Assembly: GCA_002435755.1 (NCBI GenBank)
Contig: DIYH01000030.1
Coordinates: 150,071-214,070, forward strand
Origin: Flammeovirgaceae bacterium UBA6059
GTDB taxonomy: Bacteria > Bacteroidota > Bacteroidia > Cytophagales > Cyclobacteriaceae
Length of the DNA stretch: 64,000 nucleotides
Reading direction: 5' to 3'
Below are positions 42,800 to 52,077 of the stretch, piece by piece. Both the position numbers and the translations under genes were made by a program. The notes beneath the pieces were generated by a model. The model worked only from the letters and a program-made list of their open reading frames with translations, did no database searches and was not told the origin of the DNA. The first letter of the stretch is position 1. Each line of letters begins with the position of its first letter.

Positions 42800-43678
42800 A
42801 TGAAGGACATCCTCAAAAAACTTCGCAAATACGAAATCCGCATCAGAAAGGCTATCAACTCCCAAATGCAGGGTGACTTTCATTCTGTGTTTAAAGGGTC
42901 AGGGTTGGAGTTCGATGATGTGAGACAGTACCAGTATGGTGATGATGTCCGTACCATTGACTGGAATGTCAGCGCTAAGGGACATGGTACTTTTGTTAAA
43001 ACTTTCAAGGAGGAAAAAGAGCAAAGTGTCTTCCTTATCCTGGACGTCAGCGCCTCCCAGGAAATTGGGGTACCTGGGAAACAAAAGCTGGACATAGGTA
43101 AAGAGATATGTGCCCTACTGGGAATCTCTGCGATAAAGGAAAGTAGCCAGGTGGGGCTGATTTGCTACTCCGACCAGAAGGAAAAGTATGTGAAGCCTGG
43201 AAAAGGCATCAAACACTCATACAATATCACTTCATCCATTTTCAACCTGAAACCGAACTCAACCAAAACTAACCTGAGCAAGGCGATGAAGTATGCCCTT
43301 GAGATGATCAAGCGAAAGAGTATCATCATTCTCATCTCAGACTTCATAGATGATGACTATGATCATCACCTCAAAGCGCTAGCTCGCATGCACGACCTGG
43401 TGGTCATCCACATTGCTGATAAGCGCGAAACGAACATGCCAAAACTGGGGATCATTCCTCTGTATGATCAGGAGAGCAAAAAGACCATGTGGGTCAATAC
43501 ATCCTCAGGTTTGTTCAGAAAGACAATCGAGAATACTTACGGCAAAAATCAGTCACGGCTGGAGGACTTATGCAAAAAGAACCAGGCTAACTATACGCTG
43601 ATAAGGACGGATGAAGATTATGTCCCTAAGTTGATACGACTGTTTAAGGTAAGAAACAGAAGCAAAAGAGGTGGGTAG
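42800..43678 (+). CDS. DUF58 protein of the Bat operon
   Basis: 292 residues. The DUF58 core is clear: GLEFDDVRQYQYGDDVRTIDWNVSAKGHGTFVKTFKEE, then a vWA-like domain beginning SVFLILDVSAS and continuing RKSIIILISDFIDDDYDHH. The MIDAS-like DVSAS suggests metal binding. DUF58 proteins accompany MoxR ATPases and Bat proteins implicated in aerotolerance and envelope stress. No moxR gene is seen upstream; divergent DUF4296 is the neighbour. It overlaps the next gene by eight bases. Confidence 0.9.
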   Translation: MKDILKKLRKYEIRIRKAINSQMQGDFHSVFKGSGLEFDDVRQYQYGDDVRTIDWNVSAKGHGTFVKTFKEEKEQSVFLILDVSASQEIGVPGKQKLDIGKEICALLGISAIKESSQVGLICYSDQKEKYVKPGKGIKHSYNITSSIFNLKPNSTKTNLSKAMKYALEMIKRKSIIILISDFIDDDYDHHLKALARMHDLVVIHIADKRETNMPKLGIIPLYDQESKKTMWVNTSSGLFRKTIENTYGKNQSRLEDLCKKNQANYTLIRTDEDYVPKLIRLFKVRNRSKRGG

Positions 43679-44567
43679 AGTAATCCTGGGACATATCTTA
43701 TGGGCATTCATGCAAGTAGGTGCGGCTCATGGACAACAGATCCAGTCCAGTGGCACTTTTGTGGCAGATAGCTTCAAAATAGGAGAACCGGTAGAGTACA
43801 TACTCACTGCTAAGTACCCCAAATCGAGAGAGGTCATCTTCCCGGATTCTTCATTCAATTACGCGCCATTCGAATATCTCAGAAAAAGCTACTTATCTAC
43901 TACAAGAGCCGATTCAGTATTCGCTTATGATAGCGTGATCTACGAGCTGACTTCATTTGAAATTGATCAGGTACAATACCTGGACTTGCCAGTGTTCTTG
44001 CTTAGCAGCAACGACAGCATCGAGATTAAAACACCTCCTGACTCGATCTACCTAACGGAATTGATCCCGGTAGTTTATGATTCACTTGAACTAAAGCCGA
44101 ATACCAGCTTCCTCGATGTACCGTTCGCCATCAACTACCCCTACATCACGATAGGTGTTGTCGTTCTTTTGGTAGTGAGCCTTGCCTTATACCTGATCTT
44201 CGAAAAGACCATTCGTAAGAAATTGCTGATCCGTAAGTTGAGAAGGGATTTTGAGAAATTTACCGCTTCATTTGAGAGAGGCATCAATGATATCAGGAAG
44301 AATACAGGTCCAAAAGTGACAGAGGATACGGTCGCTGTTTGGAAGCGCTACATGGAACGATTGGAAAACAGGCCGTATACTAAGCTCACTACCAAAGAGA
44401 TACTGTCTTCCGGACTGGACGATAAACTGAAGGACTCATTGAAAGGCATAGACCGCAACATTTACGGCAGTCAGAACATTGAGGACCTCTATCGCAACTT
44501 TGAGGTACTGGAGGACTTTACTCAAGAGAGGTATTTGAGAAAGGTAAATGAGGTAAAAAATGGATAG
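43671..44567 (+). CDS. Bat-operon membrane protein with BatD-like N-terminal region
   Basis: 298 residues starting with GTG. A signal segment (VILGHILWAFMQVGAAHGQQ) precedes a periplasmic beta domain (GTFVADSFKIGEPVEYILTAKYPKSREVIFPDS, a BatD-like Ig pattern), one membrane helix at about 157-178 (YITIGVVVLLVVSLALYLIF) and a cytoplasmic helical tail. In Bacteroidota Bat operons an analogous membrane protein lies between DUF58 and BatA. It overlaps both neighbours by eight bases, showing tight coupling. Confidence 0.7.
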   Translation: MGRVILGHILWAFMQVGAAHGQQIQSSGTFVADSFKIGEPVEYILTAKYPKSREVIFPDSSFNYAPFEYLRKSYLSTTRADSVFAYDSVIYELTSFEIDQVQYLDLPVFLLSSNDSIEIKTPPDSIYLTELIPVVYDSLELKPNTSFLDVPFAINYPYITIGVVVLLVVSLALYLIFEKTIRKKLLIRKLRRDFEKFTASFERGINDIRKNTGPKVTEDTVAVWKRYMERLENRPYTKLTTKEILSSGLDDKLKDSLKGIDRNIYGSQNIEDLYRNFEVLEDFTQERYLRKVNEVKNG

Positions 44568-45609
44568 TGCATTGAGCGACGTATCATGGTATAGCCTGCG
44601 CTGGTTTACTCCTGAGATGTGGGGCAACTTTCAGTGGGAGAATAGCCTTTTTCTCTATCTCATTCCTCTGGTCCCGCTGTTCTTCGTATTTCGATGGCTG
44701 GTTGGCTTTAAGCTTAATCAACGCCTTCCTATTGCCTTGTCCAAAAGTGATATCCAAACCGATCCGTCCAGTTGGCTTAGAGTCGTGCCACCAGTCATGT
44801 TTACACTCACGCTTGTACTTCTGCTGATCGCATTGGCCCGTCCACAGAAGACCAATGAAAAAGTAGAACAATGGACGGAGGGCATTGATATCATGCTCTT
44901 GATAGATATAAGCGAGTCCATGCAGATACAAGACTTCCAACCCAATCGACTGGAAGCAGCAAAAGAGACTGCCAAGAACTTCATCATGGGTAGATTTCAA
45001 GATAGAATAGGTTTAGTGGTATTTTCCGGGGAGGCTTATTCTCTTTCTCCATTGACTACCGATTACGACCTACTCTCCTCCTATATCGAAGATATCAACT
45101 TTGACTTGATAGAAAGTCGTGGTACCGCGATAGGCAGTGCCCTAGCGGTAGGCACTAATCGGATGACCGAATCAGATAGCAAGTCTAAAGTGATCATTCT
45201 GCTAAGTGATGGAGACAATACCGCTGGTAATCTAGACCCTGAAACAGCAGCTCGATTGGCAGAAGCCTACAACATCAAGATCTATACTATAGCAGTTGGT
45301 AAAGAGGGCAAGGTGCCATTCGGCAAAGATTTTTTTGGCCGGACCCGTTATGTTGAAAATACCATAGATGAAACTACGCTTCGCCAGATTGCCGACATTG
45401 GTGATGGCAAGTTTTACCGTGTAGGTGATAATGAAGCCCTAAAAGAGGTATTTGCTCAGATCGACGAATATGAAAAAGCGGAGATCAAAGAAAGCAGGTA
45501 CAAAGACACCACTGATTTCTACCAGGTCTATCTCATGTGGGGGATCGCCCTCTTCCTGGGATGGCTCATGCTCAAATCCACTTTTATGAGCAATGTATTG
45601 CAAGACTAA
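44560..45609 (+). CDS. batA: BatA, von Willebrand factor A domain membrane protein
   Basis: 349 residues. Two membrane helices at the N-terminus (about 28-45 and 73-92), a vWA domain with an intact MIDAS (LLIDISESMQIQDF, with DxSxS; later IILLSDGDNTAGN), and a C-terminal helix (YLMWGIALFLGWLML). BatA proteins are proposed to form envelope complexes required for survival under stress. In many Bacteroidota batA is followed by batB and a TPR gene; neither is here, and the operon ends. Confidence 0.9.
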   Translation: MDSALSDVSWYSLRWFTPEMWGNFQWENSLFLYLIPLVPLFFVFRWLVGFKLNQRLPIALSKSDIQTDPSSWLRVVPPVMFTLTLVLLLIALARPQKTNEKVEQWTEGIDIMLLIDISESMQIQDFQPNRLEAAKETAKNFIMGRFQDRIGLVVFSGEAYSLSPLTTDYDLLSSYIEDINFDLIESRGTAIGSALAVGTNRMTESDSKSKVIILLSDGDNTAGNLDPETAARLAEAYNIKIYTIAVGKEGKVPFGKDFFGRTRYVENTIDETTLRQIADIGDGKFYRVGDNEALKEVFAQIDEYEKAEIKESRYKDTTDFYQVYLMWGIALFLGWLMLKSTFMSNVLQD

Positions 45610-45748
45610 TTAACAGTGAAACGTCACATCGACAGAGCTGTTGTACCAAAGGTGGGAATCGTACCCATAGATTTATGGTATCTGAGTTGGGCCTATCTAA
45701 CTTCTAAACAAATCAATACAAAAAGCGAACCTTTATCAGAGGATAGGG

Positions 45749-45958
45749 TTATTGCCACTCGACTGGCTTAATACCAAAAAGCTTTTTCCACCAAGGATGT
45801 TCAATCCAGGCTATTCTTCTAGAATTAATCCCTACGAGCTCCTTGAGTCGCAAATTTGTTGTCTTGATTTCATCCGTATTCTTCTTAAGCTCATCAGTAT
45901 TTTTGATTAGCTCAACGGTAATAAGCTCCAATTGTGAAAGTCGATCTCCTTCTTTCAT
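45749..45958 (-). CDS. Small coiled-coil protein
   Basis: 69 residues with heptad-like leucines and repeated asparagine-rich turns: LELITVELIKNTDELKKNTDEIKTTNLRLKELVG, then a Trp-rich basic end (EHPWWKKLFGIKPVEWQ). It looks like a small designed-by-nature coiled-coil tether whose aromatic tail could touch a membrane. The codon pattern and lack of competing frames support coding. Function unknown; no operon partner (the nearest genes are over 100 bp away). Confidence 0.45.
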   Translation of the reverse strand: MKEGDRLSQLELITVELIKNTDELKKNTDEIKTTNLRLKELVGINSRRIAWIEHPWWKKLFGIKPVEWQ

Positions 45959-46224
45959 TACACTTCTTTTGTGAAATATAATACTTTAACTGTTCATACT
46001 CAATATTGTGACAATGGTTGAGCCTAGAATGAATTTTATGGTATATAATCAGTTCACTGAAAAACAATTAAGCTACATAGCACAGCTAAAGCCTTATGAG
46101 ATAAACGCTTTATGAGTCAACCTAATTCATCTTCTATTCAAATGTAACCTCTTGCAACTAGCTCAGTATCCATAAAAGATACAACTTAGATCTTTATATT
46201 TAGATTACAAATAAGATCTATATT
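45959..46224. promoter_or_regulatory. Promoter region with candidate PadR operator
   Basis: The 266 bp before the first PadR gene carry no gene. Next to the start codon, TAGATCTT (46187-46194) and AAGATCTA (46213-46220) form an 8-bp inverted pair with an 18-bp spacer, each centred on the palindrome AGATCT. Position and symmetry suit autoregulation by PadR, but binding is not shown. Confidence 0.5.
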
Positions 46225-46563
46225 ATGAGCAAGTATGCATTGGGCGAATTCGAAGAAGTAGTAATGTTGACCGTGGCTATCCTGTATGACAAGGCCTATG
46301 GTATCAGCATCAAAGAAGAGATAGAGACCAGGCTCTCACGGGCGGTGAGTGTCGGAGCGATGCGTACCACCCTCAAGCGGCTGGAAAAAAAAGGCCTTCT
46401 AGCTTCAGAGTTTGGAGAGGCCACTGCCGTACGCGGAGGTAAGCGTAAGCGGTATTTCAAGCTGACGCAGTACGGAAAAAAAGTACTCATTGATACAATG
46501 GATACGCGACGGCAACTGTGGGATGCTATCCCTGCCGTAGCACTTAAGTTTCGCTTAACATGA
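46225..46563 (+). CDS. PadR-family transcriptional regulator (first copy)
   Basis: 112 residues. The winged helix is typical: LGEFEEVVMLTVAILYDKAYGISIKEEIE, RTTLKRLEKKGLLASEFGEATAVRGGKRKRYFKLTQYGKK. It lacks the long dimerisation helix of classical PadR, fitting the short subfamily that precedes MacB-like permeases in Bacteroidota. Its stop overlaps the permease ATG by four bases, so it is translationally coupled to it. It likely responds to a ligand or envelope signal and represses the pair. Confidence 0.88.
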   Translation: MSKYALGEFEEVVMLTVAILYDKAYGISIKEEIETRLSRAVSVGAMRTTLKRLEKKGLLASEFGEATAVRGGKRKRYFKLTQYGKKVLIDTMDTRRQLWDAIPAVALKFRLT

Positions 46564-49184
46564 GGAAGGGTCAGCCTTCATTTCCAAAAGGACCAATGCG
46601 GCTCCTACGACGGTTCTGCGATCCAGATCTGCTGGAAGATGTAGAAGGCGATCTCAACGAACTCTTTGAAGCAAGGCTCAACAAAGGACAACAACACGCC
46701 CGTGTGGCTGCCTGGACAGACGTTATTTGGCTCTTCCGTCCGGGCATCATTCGAGATATCAATCTATTCAAAAACTCAAACTCAATTACTATGCTACAGA
46801 ACTATTTCAAAGCAGCCTGGCGCAATATGCTCAAGCACAAAGGTTTCGCCATGATCAATCTGATGAGCCTGGCTATTGGCATTGCCTCATGCATAGCCAT
46901 CTATCTTTTTATTGAAGATGAGCGGTCTTTTGATGCATTCCACACCAAAGGAGATCAGCTCTATCGCCTCTGTGAGGTACAGAGCTTCACAGGCACAAAT
47001 ACACAGAATGTTGCGCTAACTATGCCCGGCATGGGCCCAACCCTCAAGGCCGACTTCCCGGAAGTACTCGACTATACGCGGTTCTGGACTTTTGGCGAGC
47101 AGCTGGTAGAAGTCGGCGAAAAGAAGATCATGACTGAGCAAATGGTAGGTGTCGACTCCTCCTTCTTTCAGTTATTCGATTTTGGGGTCGTCCATGGAGA
47201 CCGAAATTCGATTTTCGATGACTATCGCAATGCTGCCATCACCATTTCCTTTGCCCAAAAGCTGTTTGGCAGGGAGGACCCTATCGGAGAATACTTCGAG
47301 GTGGACGGGGACCGATGGAAGGTCAATGGCATCATCACCGACGTACCCGAAAACTCACACCTGCAGTTTGAAGTGGCAGTCTCTGTTTATTCTATTCGTG
47401 ATAACAGGCAAGAGTTTGACAATGAGTTTGGCAGCAACTATATGAATACCTACCTACTGCTGCCTAAAGATGTCAACATCGATGAACTCACTGATCAGTT
47501 TCCGGATTATCTGGTACTGATCTCCGGTCAGGACGACATTACAGACTACATTCAGCTCTTTTTACAGAGACTCCCTGACGTCCATCTGGCTTCATCCGAT
47601 ATGGAGCATGACTACAACAACTACCGAAAATTTAACGGCGAGTACCTGGATGTCTTTGTGATCATTGGCATACTCATATTAGTGATCGCTTCGGTCAACT
47701 TCACCAATCTCACTACCGCCAGGGCAGCTAACCGTGCCAAAGAAGTAGGGATAAGAAAAACCATAGGGGCTTTCCAAAATCAATTGATCTATCAGTTCAT
47801 GTTTGAGAGTGTCATGCTTGCATTGATGTCCCTCTTTCTCGGGCTTTTGCTAATTATCATTTTCCTGCCAGTACTCAATGGTCTAATCGATCGGCAGCTT
47901 AGCCTACTTACGATAGTGGACATCAATACTGTCTCCATTATCATCGGCATTGTTTTTTTGCTTGGCCTGTTGGCCGGGCTGTATCCTTCATTCTACCTGT
48001 CCTCCTTTCATCCGGCTGCTGTCCTCAAAGGATTCCACATCTATGAAAAGCGGTCCTACTTACGCAGCTCGCTGGTGGTCATACAGTTTAGTCTTGCCCT
48101 GGCGATGATTGTCAGTACTTTGGTTGTAAGTCAGCAGCTCATGTATATAAAAAATAAGGACATTGGCTTCAACAAAGAGCACATTCTGCTCATTGATATG
48201 AACCAGGAAGCCAGGGAAAAGTATGACCAACTAAAAACAGACTTGCTCAACGAATCCAATATCCTCGGAGTAGCAGGATCAGGTCAGCGGCTCGGCAACA
48301 ACTTTCATCAGTGGGGCTTCAAAGCACAGGTTGATACGGGAATTGTAGATATCTCCACCTCCAACGTACTGGTTGATTACGACTACCTCGACCTATACGG
48401 TATAGAGTTGGTTTCCGGGCGTGGATTTTCCAGGGACTATGCTACTAACAATGGACTGGCTTTTGTCATCAATGAGGCATTGGCCAAAGAGCTGGGTTAT
48501 GATGACCCTATCGGGAAAAAAGCAGGGCACGGATGGTATCCCAATGACTCACTTGGTACTATCATCGGAGTGACGAAAGACTTCAACTTCAACTCCCTAC
48601 ACTATAAGGTCAACACGCTTGCTATGGTCGTACATGAGGACTGGCGCTTCCAGGAGATATCCGTCAAGATCAACGGAGACAATGTGGCACAGACCCTTGT
48701 GGATATAGAGCGCATATACAATAAACATGTCAACGACTTTCCTATTAAGTATGAATTCCTGGATGCACACTTCGAAGAACTGTATAAATCCGATGACCAG
48801 ATGGGTGCTGTTGTCAAGATCATGGCTGTACTATCCATTTTTATCGGATGTATGGGACTCTTTGGCCTGGCGTCCATCGCTATCAAAAGAAGGGTGAAAG
48901 AGATCGGCATCAGAAAAGTGATGGGCGCGAGCATACGGCAACTGGTACTCTTGCTATCAAAAGACTATTCTGTAATGATCTTGGTCGCCTTCATTGTTGC
49001 AACACCATTGACCTATGCTTTTCTTTCAGGCTGGCTCGACAACTTTGCCTACCGGGTCGATATCAGCCCATGGGTCTTTGTGGTCGGAGCAGCATTGGCT
49101 TTAGTGATCGCTATGGTCACCATCAGCTTTCATGTGATAAGGGCCGCCACCTCAAATCCTGTAAGGTCGCTTAAGCATGAGTAA
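46560..49184 (+). CDS. FtsX/MacB-like ABC transporter permease (first copy)
   Basis: 874 residues. The N-terminal 75 residues (RLLRRFCDPDLLEDVEGDLNELFEARL) form the permease-prefix domain found after PadR genes. Then two repeats of MacB-like periplasmic core plus FtsX helices: helix near 100 (GFAMINLMSLAIGIASCIAIYLF), NFTNLTTARAANRAKEVGIRKTIGA in the first, LFGLASIAIKRRVKEIGIRKVMGA in the second. These permeases sense or export lipids, peptides or drugs with a separate ATPase; none is encoded here. The second copy at 59244-61922 is similar in plan. Confidence 0.88.
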   Translation: MRKGQPSFPKGPMRLLRRFCDPDLLEDVEGDLNELFEARLNKGQQHARVAAWTDVIWLFRPGIIRDINLFKNSNSITMLQNYFKAAWRNMLKHKGFAMINLMSLAIGIASCIAIYLFIEDERSFDAFHTKGDQLYRLCEVQSFTGTNTQNVALTMPGMGPTLKADFPEVLDYTRFWTFGEQLVEVGEKKIMTEQMVGVDSSFFQLFDFGVVHGDRNSIFDDYRNAAITISFAQKLFGREDPIGEYFEVDGDRWKVNGIITDVPENSHLQFEVAVSVYSIRDNRQEFDNEFGSNYMNTYLLLPKDVNIDELTDQFPDYLVLISGQDDITDYIQLFLQRLPDVHLASSDMEHDYNNYRKFNGEYLDVFVIIGILILVIASVNFTNLTTARAANRAKEVGIRKTIGAFQNQLIYQFMFESVMLALMSLFLGLLLIIIFLPVLNGLIDRQLSLLTIVDINTVSIIIGIVFLLGLLAGLYPSFYLSSFHPAAVLKGFHIYEKRSYLRSSLVVIQFSLALAMIVSTLVVSQQLMYIKNKDIGFNKEHILLIDMNQEAREKYDQLKTDLLNESNILGVAGSGQRLGNNFHQWGFKAQVDTGIVDISTSNVLVDYDYLDLYGIELVSGRGFSRDYATNNGLAFVINEALAKELGYDDPIGKKAGHGWYPNDSLGTIIGVTKDFNFNSLHYKVNTLAMVVHEDWRFQEISVKINGDNVAQTLVDIERIYNKHVNDFPIKYEFLDAHFEELYKSDDQMGAVVKIMAVLSIFIGCMGLFGLASIAIKRRVKEIGIRKVMGASIRQLVLLLSKDYSVMILVAFIVATPLTYAFLSGWLDNFAYRVDISPWVFVVGAALALVIAMVTISFHVIRAATSNPVRSLKHE

Positions 49185-49342
49185 GGAAAGTCCGGACCGT
49201 GGAGTTTTAAACCCGGATAGGCTGTCCCAGACTGAATATCTTCATGGCCTTCTTTTAAGTCTCAATTTAGGGGGATTACTTAACTGACATTTTTCAACAA
49301 AGCACTAATTTGCAAGTTGACAATTACCAGCTGTAACCACCT

Positions 49343-49705
49343 ATGAGCAAGCCAACCATACTGTATGTTGATGACATGGTGCCCAACATCAATGTCTTCA
49401 AGATCACCTTTAAAAGAGACTTCAACATTATCACTGCCGAGGAGGCTGACCAGGCTATTGATATTGTCAAAAGTCAGGACCTGGATTTGATCATCACCGA
49501 CCAGCGCATGCCTGGTAAAACCGGTGTGGAGTTGATGCGCGAAGTGTCAGAGATCAAGCCAAAGCTACCTAAGATGATCATCTCAGAGTACTCTCAAGAC
49601 AAAGTGATAAGAGATGCCATGAAGGAATTGGGCATACTGCACAATATCCACAAGCCATGGGACCGGGACGAACTCAAGGCAGCTATTATGAACGCCGTAT
49701 CATAG
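49343..49705 (+). CDS. Stand-alone response regulator receiver domain
   Basis: 120 residues, only a CheY-like receiver. Phospho-acceptor Asp53 (LIITDQRMPGKTG), acidic pair Asp10-Asp11, Ser81 in the place of the usual Thr (IISEYSQD) and Lys104 (IHKPWD) are all present. No output domain, no neighbouring kinase. The His kinase at 20819-22864 is far away. Such receivers may be part of a phosphorelay or act on motility/chemotaxis-like partners. It converges with the cyclodeaminase gene with a six-base overlap. Confidence 0.88.
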   Translation: MSKPTILYVDDMVPNINVFKITFKRDFNIITAEEADQAIDIVKSQDLDLIITDQRMPGKTGVELMREVSEIKPKLPKMIISEYSQDKVIRDAMKELGILHNIHKPWDRDELKAAIMNAVS

Positions 49706-50644
49706 TAATCCAAGTACACAAGCTACTGCTGCAGCATCCTGAACAGCGTTACCAACAGATTTGAAAACAGTGATATCTTCAGGTCGACGTTGGATGCTGG
49801 ATACATTACTGGCCCAATAGCCGAGCTCTCCGATCACATGATCACGATCAATAGCTCCCTCATTGATGGGTATCATTACGTCACCAGCCTCGGTCTCACA
49901 GCCAGCCCATTCATCTATGATCAGCCTTGATGCCTGAATAAGACTCGTATCCAGCTCCCTATCGGTCAGTCGAAAACTACCCACGGCATTGATATGGGTA
50001 CCTTTAGCAACATCTTCCAGTCCTAGCACAGGAGTAGTAGAAGTTGTACAAGCACAGATAACCCCTGATGTCCTTAGTCCATTCGCCACACGACATTCTA
50101 CTCCATAAGCCTCCTCTATCTCCTTACAAAAGACATTGGTCTTCTCTGTACTTGATCCCCTTACCAGGATCCTTTCGATAGGCAGTACTTCCAACATTGC
50201 TTCGACATGGTATCTGCCCTGTGTCCCCGTACCGATGATCCCGAGTGTATCGGATCCCGTTAGGGCAAACAGCCTTGTTGCCAAACCGCTAGCTGCGGCA
50301 GTACGCATCGCCGTAATCTCACTGCCGTCCAGCGTAGCAATAACCTCTCCGGTGCTTGCCCTTTGAGCAACAATAAGGGCATGTATAAGGGGCAATCCGG
50401 CTGATGAATTAGATGGGTTGACAGTGACCAGTTTAGTCACCAACAAATCCAATTCATGAAGTATTGCCGGCATGATAAGCTGAGTAGAGTTTTGGGCTTG
50501 ATATTCATGGACAGTCCTTTCAGGTACAGTAGCCTGCCCTTCATTCAACGCGGCAAAGCCAAAAGCCATCGCGTCGATACATTGAGCCATAGACATGCTC
50601 TCTCTAATGGCCGAAACCCCGATATGTTGTGTTTGTAATGACAT
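49700..50644 (-). CDS. Ornithine cyclodeaminase/mu-crystallin-family protein
   Basis: 314 residues. The Rossmann NAD-binding core GIIGTGTQGRYHVEAML is visible, with the family's ATLDGSEITAMRTAAASGLATRLFA before it and HINAVGSFRLTDRELDTSLI after. Members include ornithine cyclodeaminase, alanine dehydrogenase-like and imine reductases. Catalytic Lys and Asp residues are consistent (LVTKLVTVNP). Substrate cannot be assigned. About 300 bp with no gene separate it from the next gene upstream. Confidence 0.88.
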   Translation of the reverse strand: MSLQTQHIGVSAIRESMSMAQCIDAMAFGFAALNEGQATVPERTVHEYQAQNSTQLIMPAILHELDLLVTKLVTVNPSNSSAGLPLIHALIVAQRASTGEVIATLDGSEITAMRTAAASGLATRLFALTGSDTLGIIGTGTQGRYHVEAMLEVLPIERILVRGSSTEKTNVFCKEIEEAYGVECRVANGLRTSGVICACTTSTTPVLGLEDVAKGTHINAVGSFRLTDRELDTSLIQASRLIIDEWAGCETEAGDVMIPINEGAIDRDHVIGELGYWASNVSSIQRRPEDITVFKSVGNAVQDAAAVACVLGLL

Positions 50645-50941
50645 ATTAACAAGTTACATGGAGTCTCTCGGCTCCTCAAGTGTACGACGGGCAGACACGA
50701 AACAATTGCTGAAAGTAGCATCTCTGGTGGCCAAAACGTTGGAAAGAAGATTATTTCCTAATTGATCTTTAAATAGTCACCTCTCCTCTGACAAACAAAT
50801 ACCCAGTCGACGGTATTTACACGGTTGCTCATGCGCTATAATTTACATGGAGTTCATGAGACAATTACAACAAGATACTGCTTCTAGGTACAGCTGTGCC
50901 AGACAAAACCACCATTTCCAAATTAAACTCTATATCCAGAC
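50645..50941. other. Intergenic region without recognised gene
   Basis: About 300 bases between two divergent genes. No open frame, tRNA or strong hairpin found. It should hold promoters for both flanking genes, but no clean TTTG/TAnnTTTG pair was located. Confidence 0.4.
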
Positions 50942-51694
50942 ATGAATCGTGTAGCCAAGATAGTCGTATTTACCATTCTTGCCATTGCCGCCTTTGGGGG
51001 AGTGGTTGCCTTCAGTATCCTGTTGTTCGCTCGTCCTTATGAGACCACCAACCTACTAATACTCATTTTTCTGGTTGTCTTACTCTATTGGAGCGTGATC
51101 ATGCTCATCAAAGTCAATAATGCCTGGAAACAAGCATTGATCAAAGAAATTAAAGAAGAGGGCAAGGATGTCATTACATCCTGGCATATTGACCAGGGGA
51201 GTTGGGCTACTTACTTGAGCGAGCAAAGGTCAAGGATCAAGTCTATCACAACCCAAACGGCCATTGTGGCCACAGCGATCATCTACGCTATCGCTGTTTT
51301 CGCTATTAGCAGAAGTGACAAAACCATTATTGAAGGGTTGCTCTGGGGCCTTCCTATCGGAATAGTCCTTGGAGTTTTCATTGCAGGTGTTTACGGACTA
51401 TTCCAATATCTCCAACTGCGTAAGCTGTCCGCTAATAAACAAGGTAAGATATATATGGCCAAAGAAGCTATCCTCGTCAATAATCTACTCATTGTTTTCA
51501 AAAAGAAGCTGTTTCAAAGCATCAGTGCCGCGGAACTGCTACTTGACAAAAGTGTACCAGTCATCAACCTGACCGTCAAGATGAAGTCTGGTGAAAGAAG
51601 CTCTTACCAGGAATACTTCATCCCATTTCCGGTAGGCATGGAAGATGAAGTCAACAAAATCATTGACTACTACCTTAAAGAAAGCAAACCTTAA
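50942..51694 (+). CDS. Four-helix membrane protein of unknown function
   Basis: 250 residues. Hydrophobic segments near 6-31, 35-57, 105-122 and 130-155 (WGLPIGIVLGVFIAGVYGLF), then a soluble 90-residue C-terminal domain (EAILVNNLLIVFKKKLFQSISAAELL, FIPFPVGMEDEVNKIIDYYLK). The N-terminal pair is linked by a helical region containing a Trp-rich HIDQGSWATYL. No family recognised. Single gene; the next gene is convergent. Confidence 0.6.
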   Translation: MNRVAKIVVFTILAIAAFGGVVAFSILLFARPYETTNLLILIFLVVLLYWSVIMLIKVNNAWKQALIKEIKEEGKDVITSWHIDQGSWATYLSEQRSRIKSITTQTAIVATAIIYAIAVFAISRSDKTIIEGLLWGLPIGIVLGVFIAGVYGLFQYLQLRKLSANKQGKIYMAKEAILVNNLLIVFKKKLFQSISAAELLLDKSVPVINLTVKMKSGERSSYQEYFIPFPVGMEDEVNKIIDYYLKESKP

Positions 51695-51717
51695 TTACTA
51701 AGTGCAGCAACCGGGAC

Positions 51718-52008
51718 CTAACCCGCTTTGAAACGCTTCACTTCATTGATTGGACCAAAGCTGGCCGAGTGCACCACCGTTTTCTTGCCTTTGATCAGAT
51801 GTACCTCAGCCGGGGCAACTTTAGCCTTAGCTGTGGCCATCACCACCTTGTCAAAATATTTACGCGCTGCATCATACTCACCCTTCTCAAAATCCTGGGT
51901 ATTCGCATTGGTCATCAGTGGTGCAAAAGGCACCAGATGATAATTGAGCACTTCTACCCTATATCTTGGTTTGAACTGAGTGATAAAATTCTGCCAGGCT
52001 TTTTTCAT
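51718..52008 (-). CDS. Small hypothetical protein
   Basis: 96 residues with a basic N-terminus (KKAWQNFITQFKPRYRVEVLNYHLVPFAPL) and alternating charged strands and helix (GEYDAARKYFDKVVMATAKAKVAPAEVHLIKGKKTVVHSASF). The pattern looks like a real small cytoplasmic protein, with an alpha-beta plan and no motifs I know. It lies 69 bp downstream of the dCMP deaminase gene on the same strand. Confidence 0.5.
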   Translation of the reverse strand: MKKAWQNFITQFKPRYRVEVLNYHLVPFAPLMTNANTQDFEKGEYDAARKYFDKVVMATAKAKVAPAEVHLIKGKKTVVHSASFGPINEVKRFKAG

Positions 52009-52077
52009 GTTGGGACGTATTTTACGATTTGCGCTGTGAATTTGCTAAAATCAAATTTGTAATAAAAGATTTAGTGA

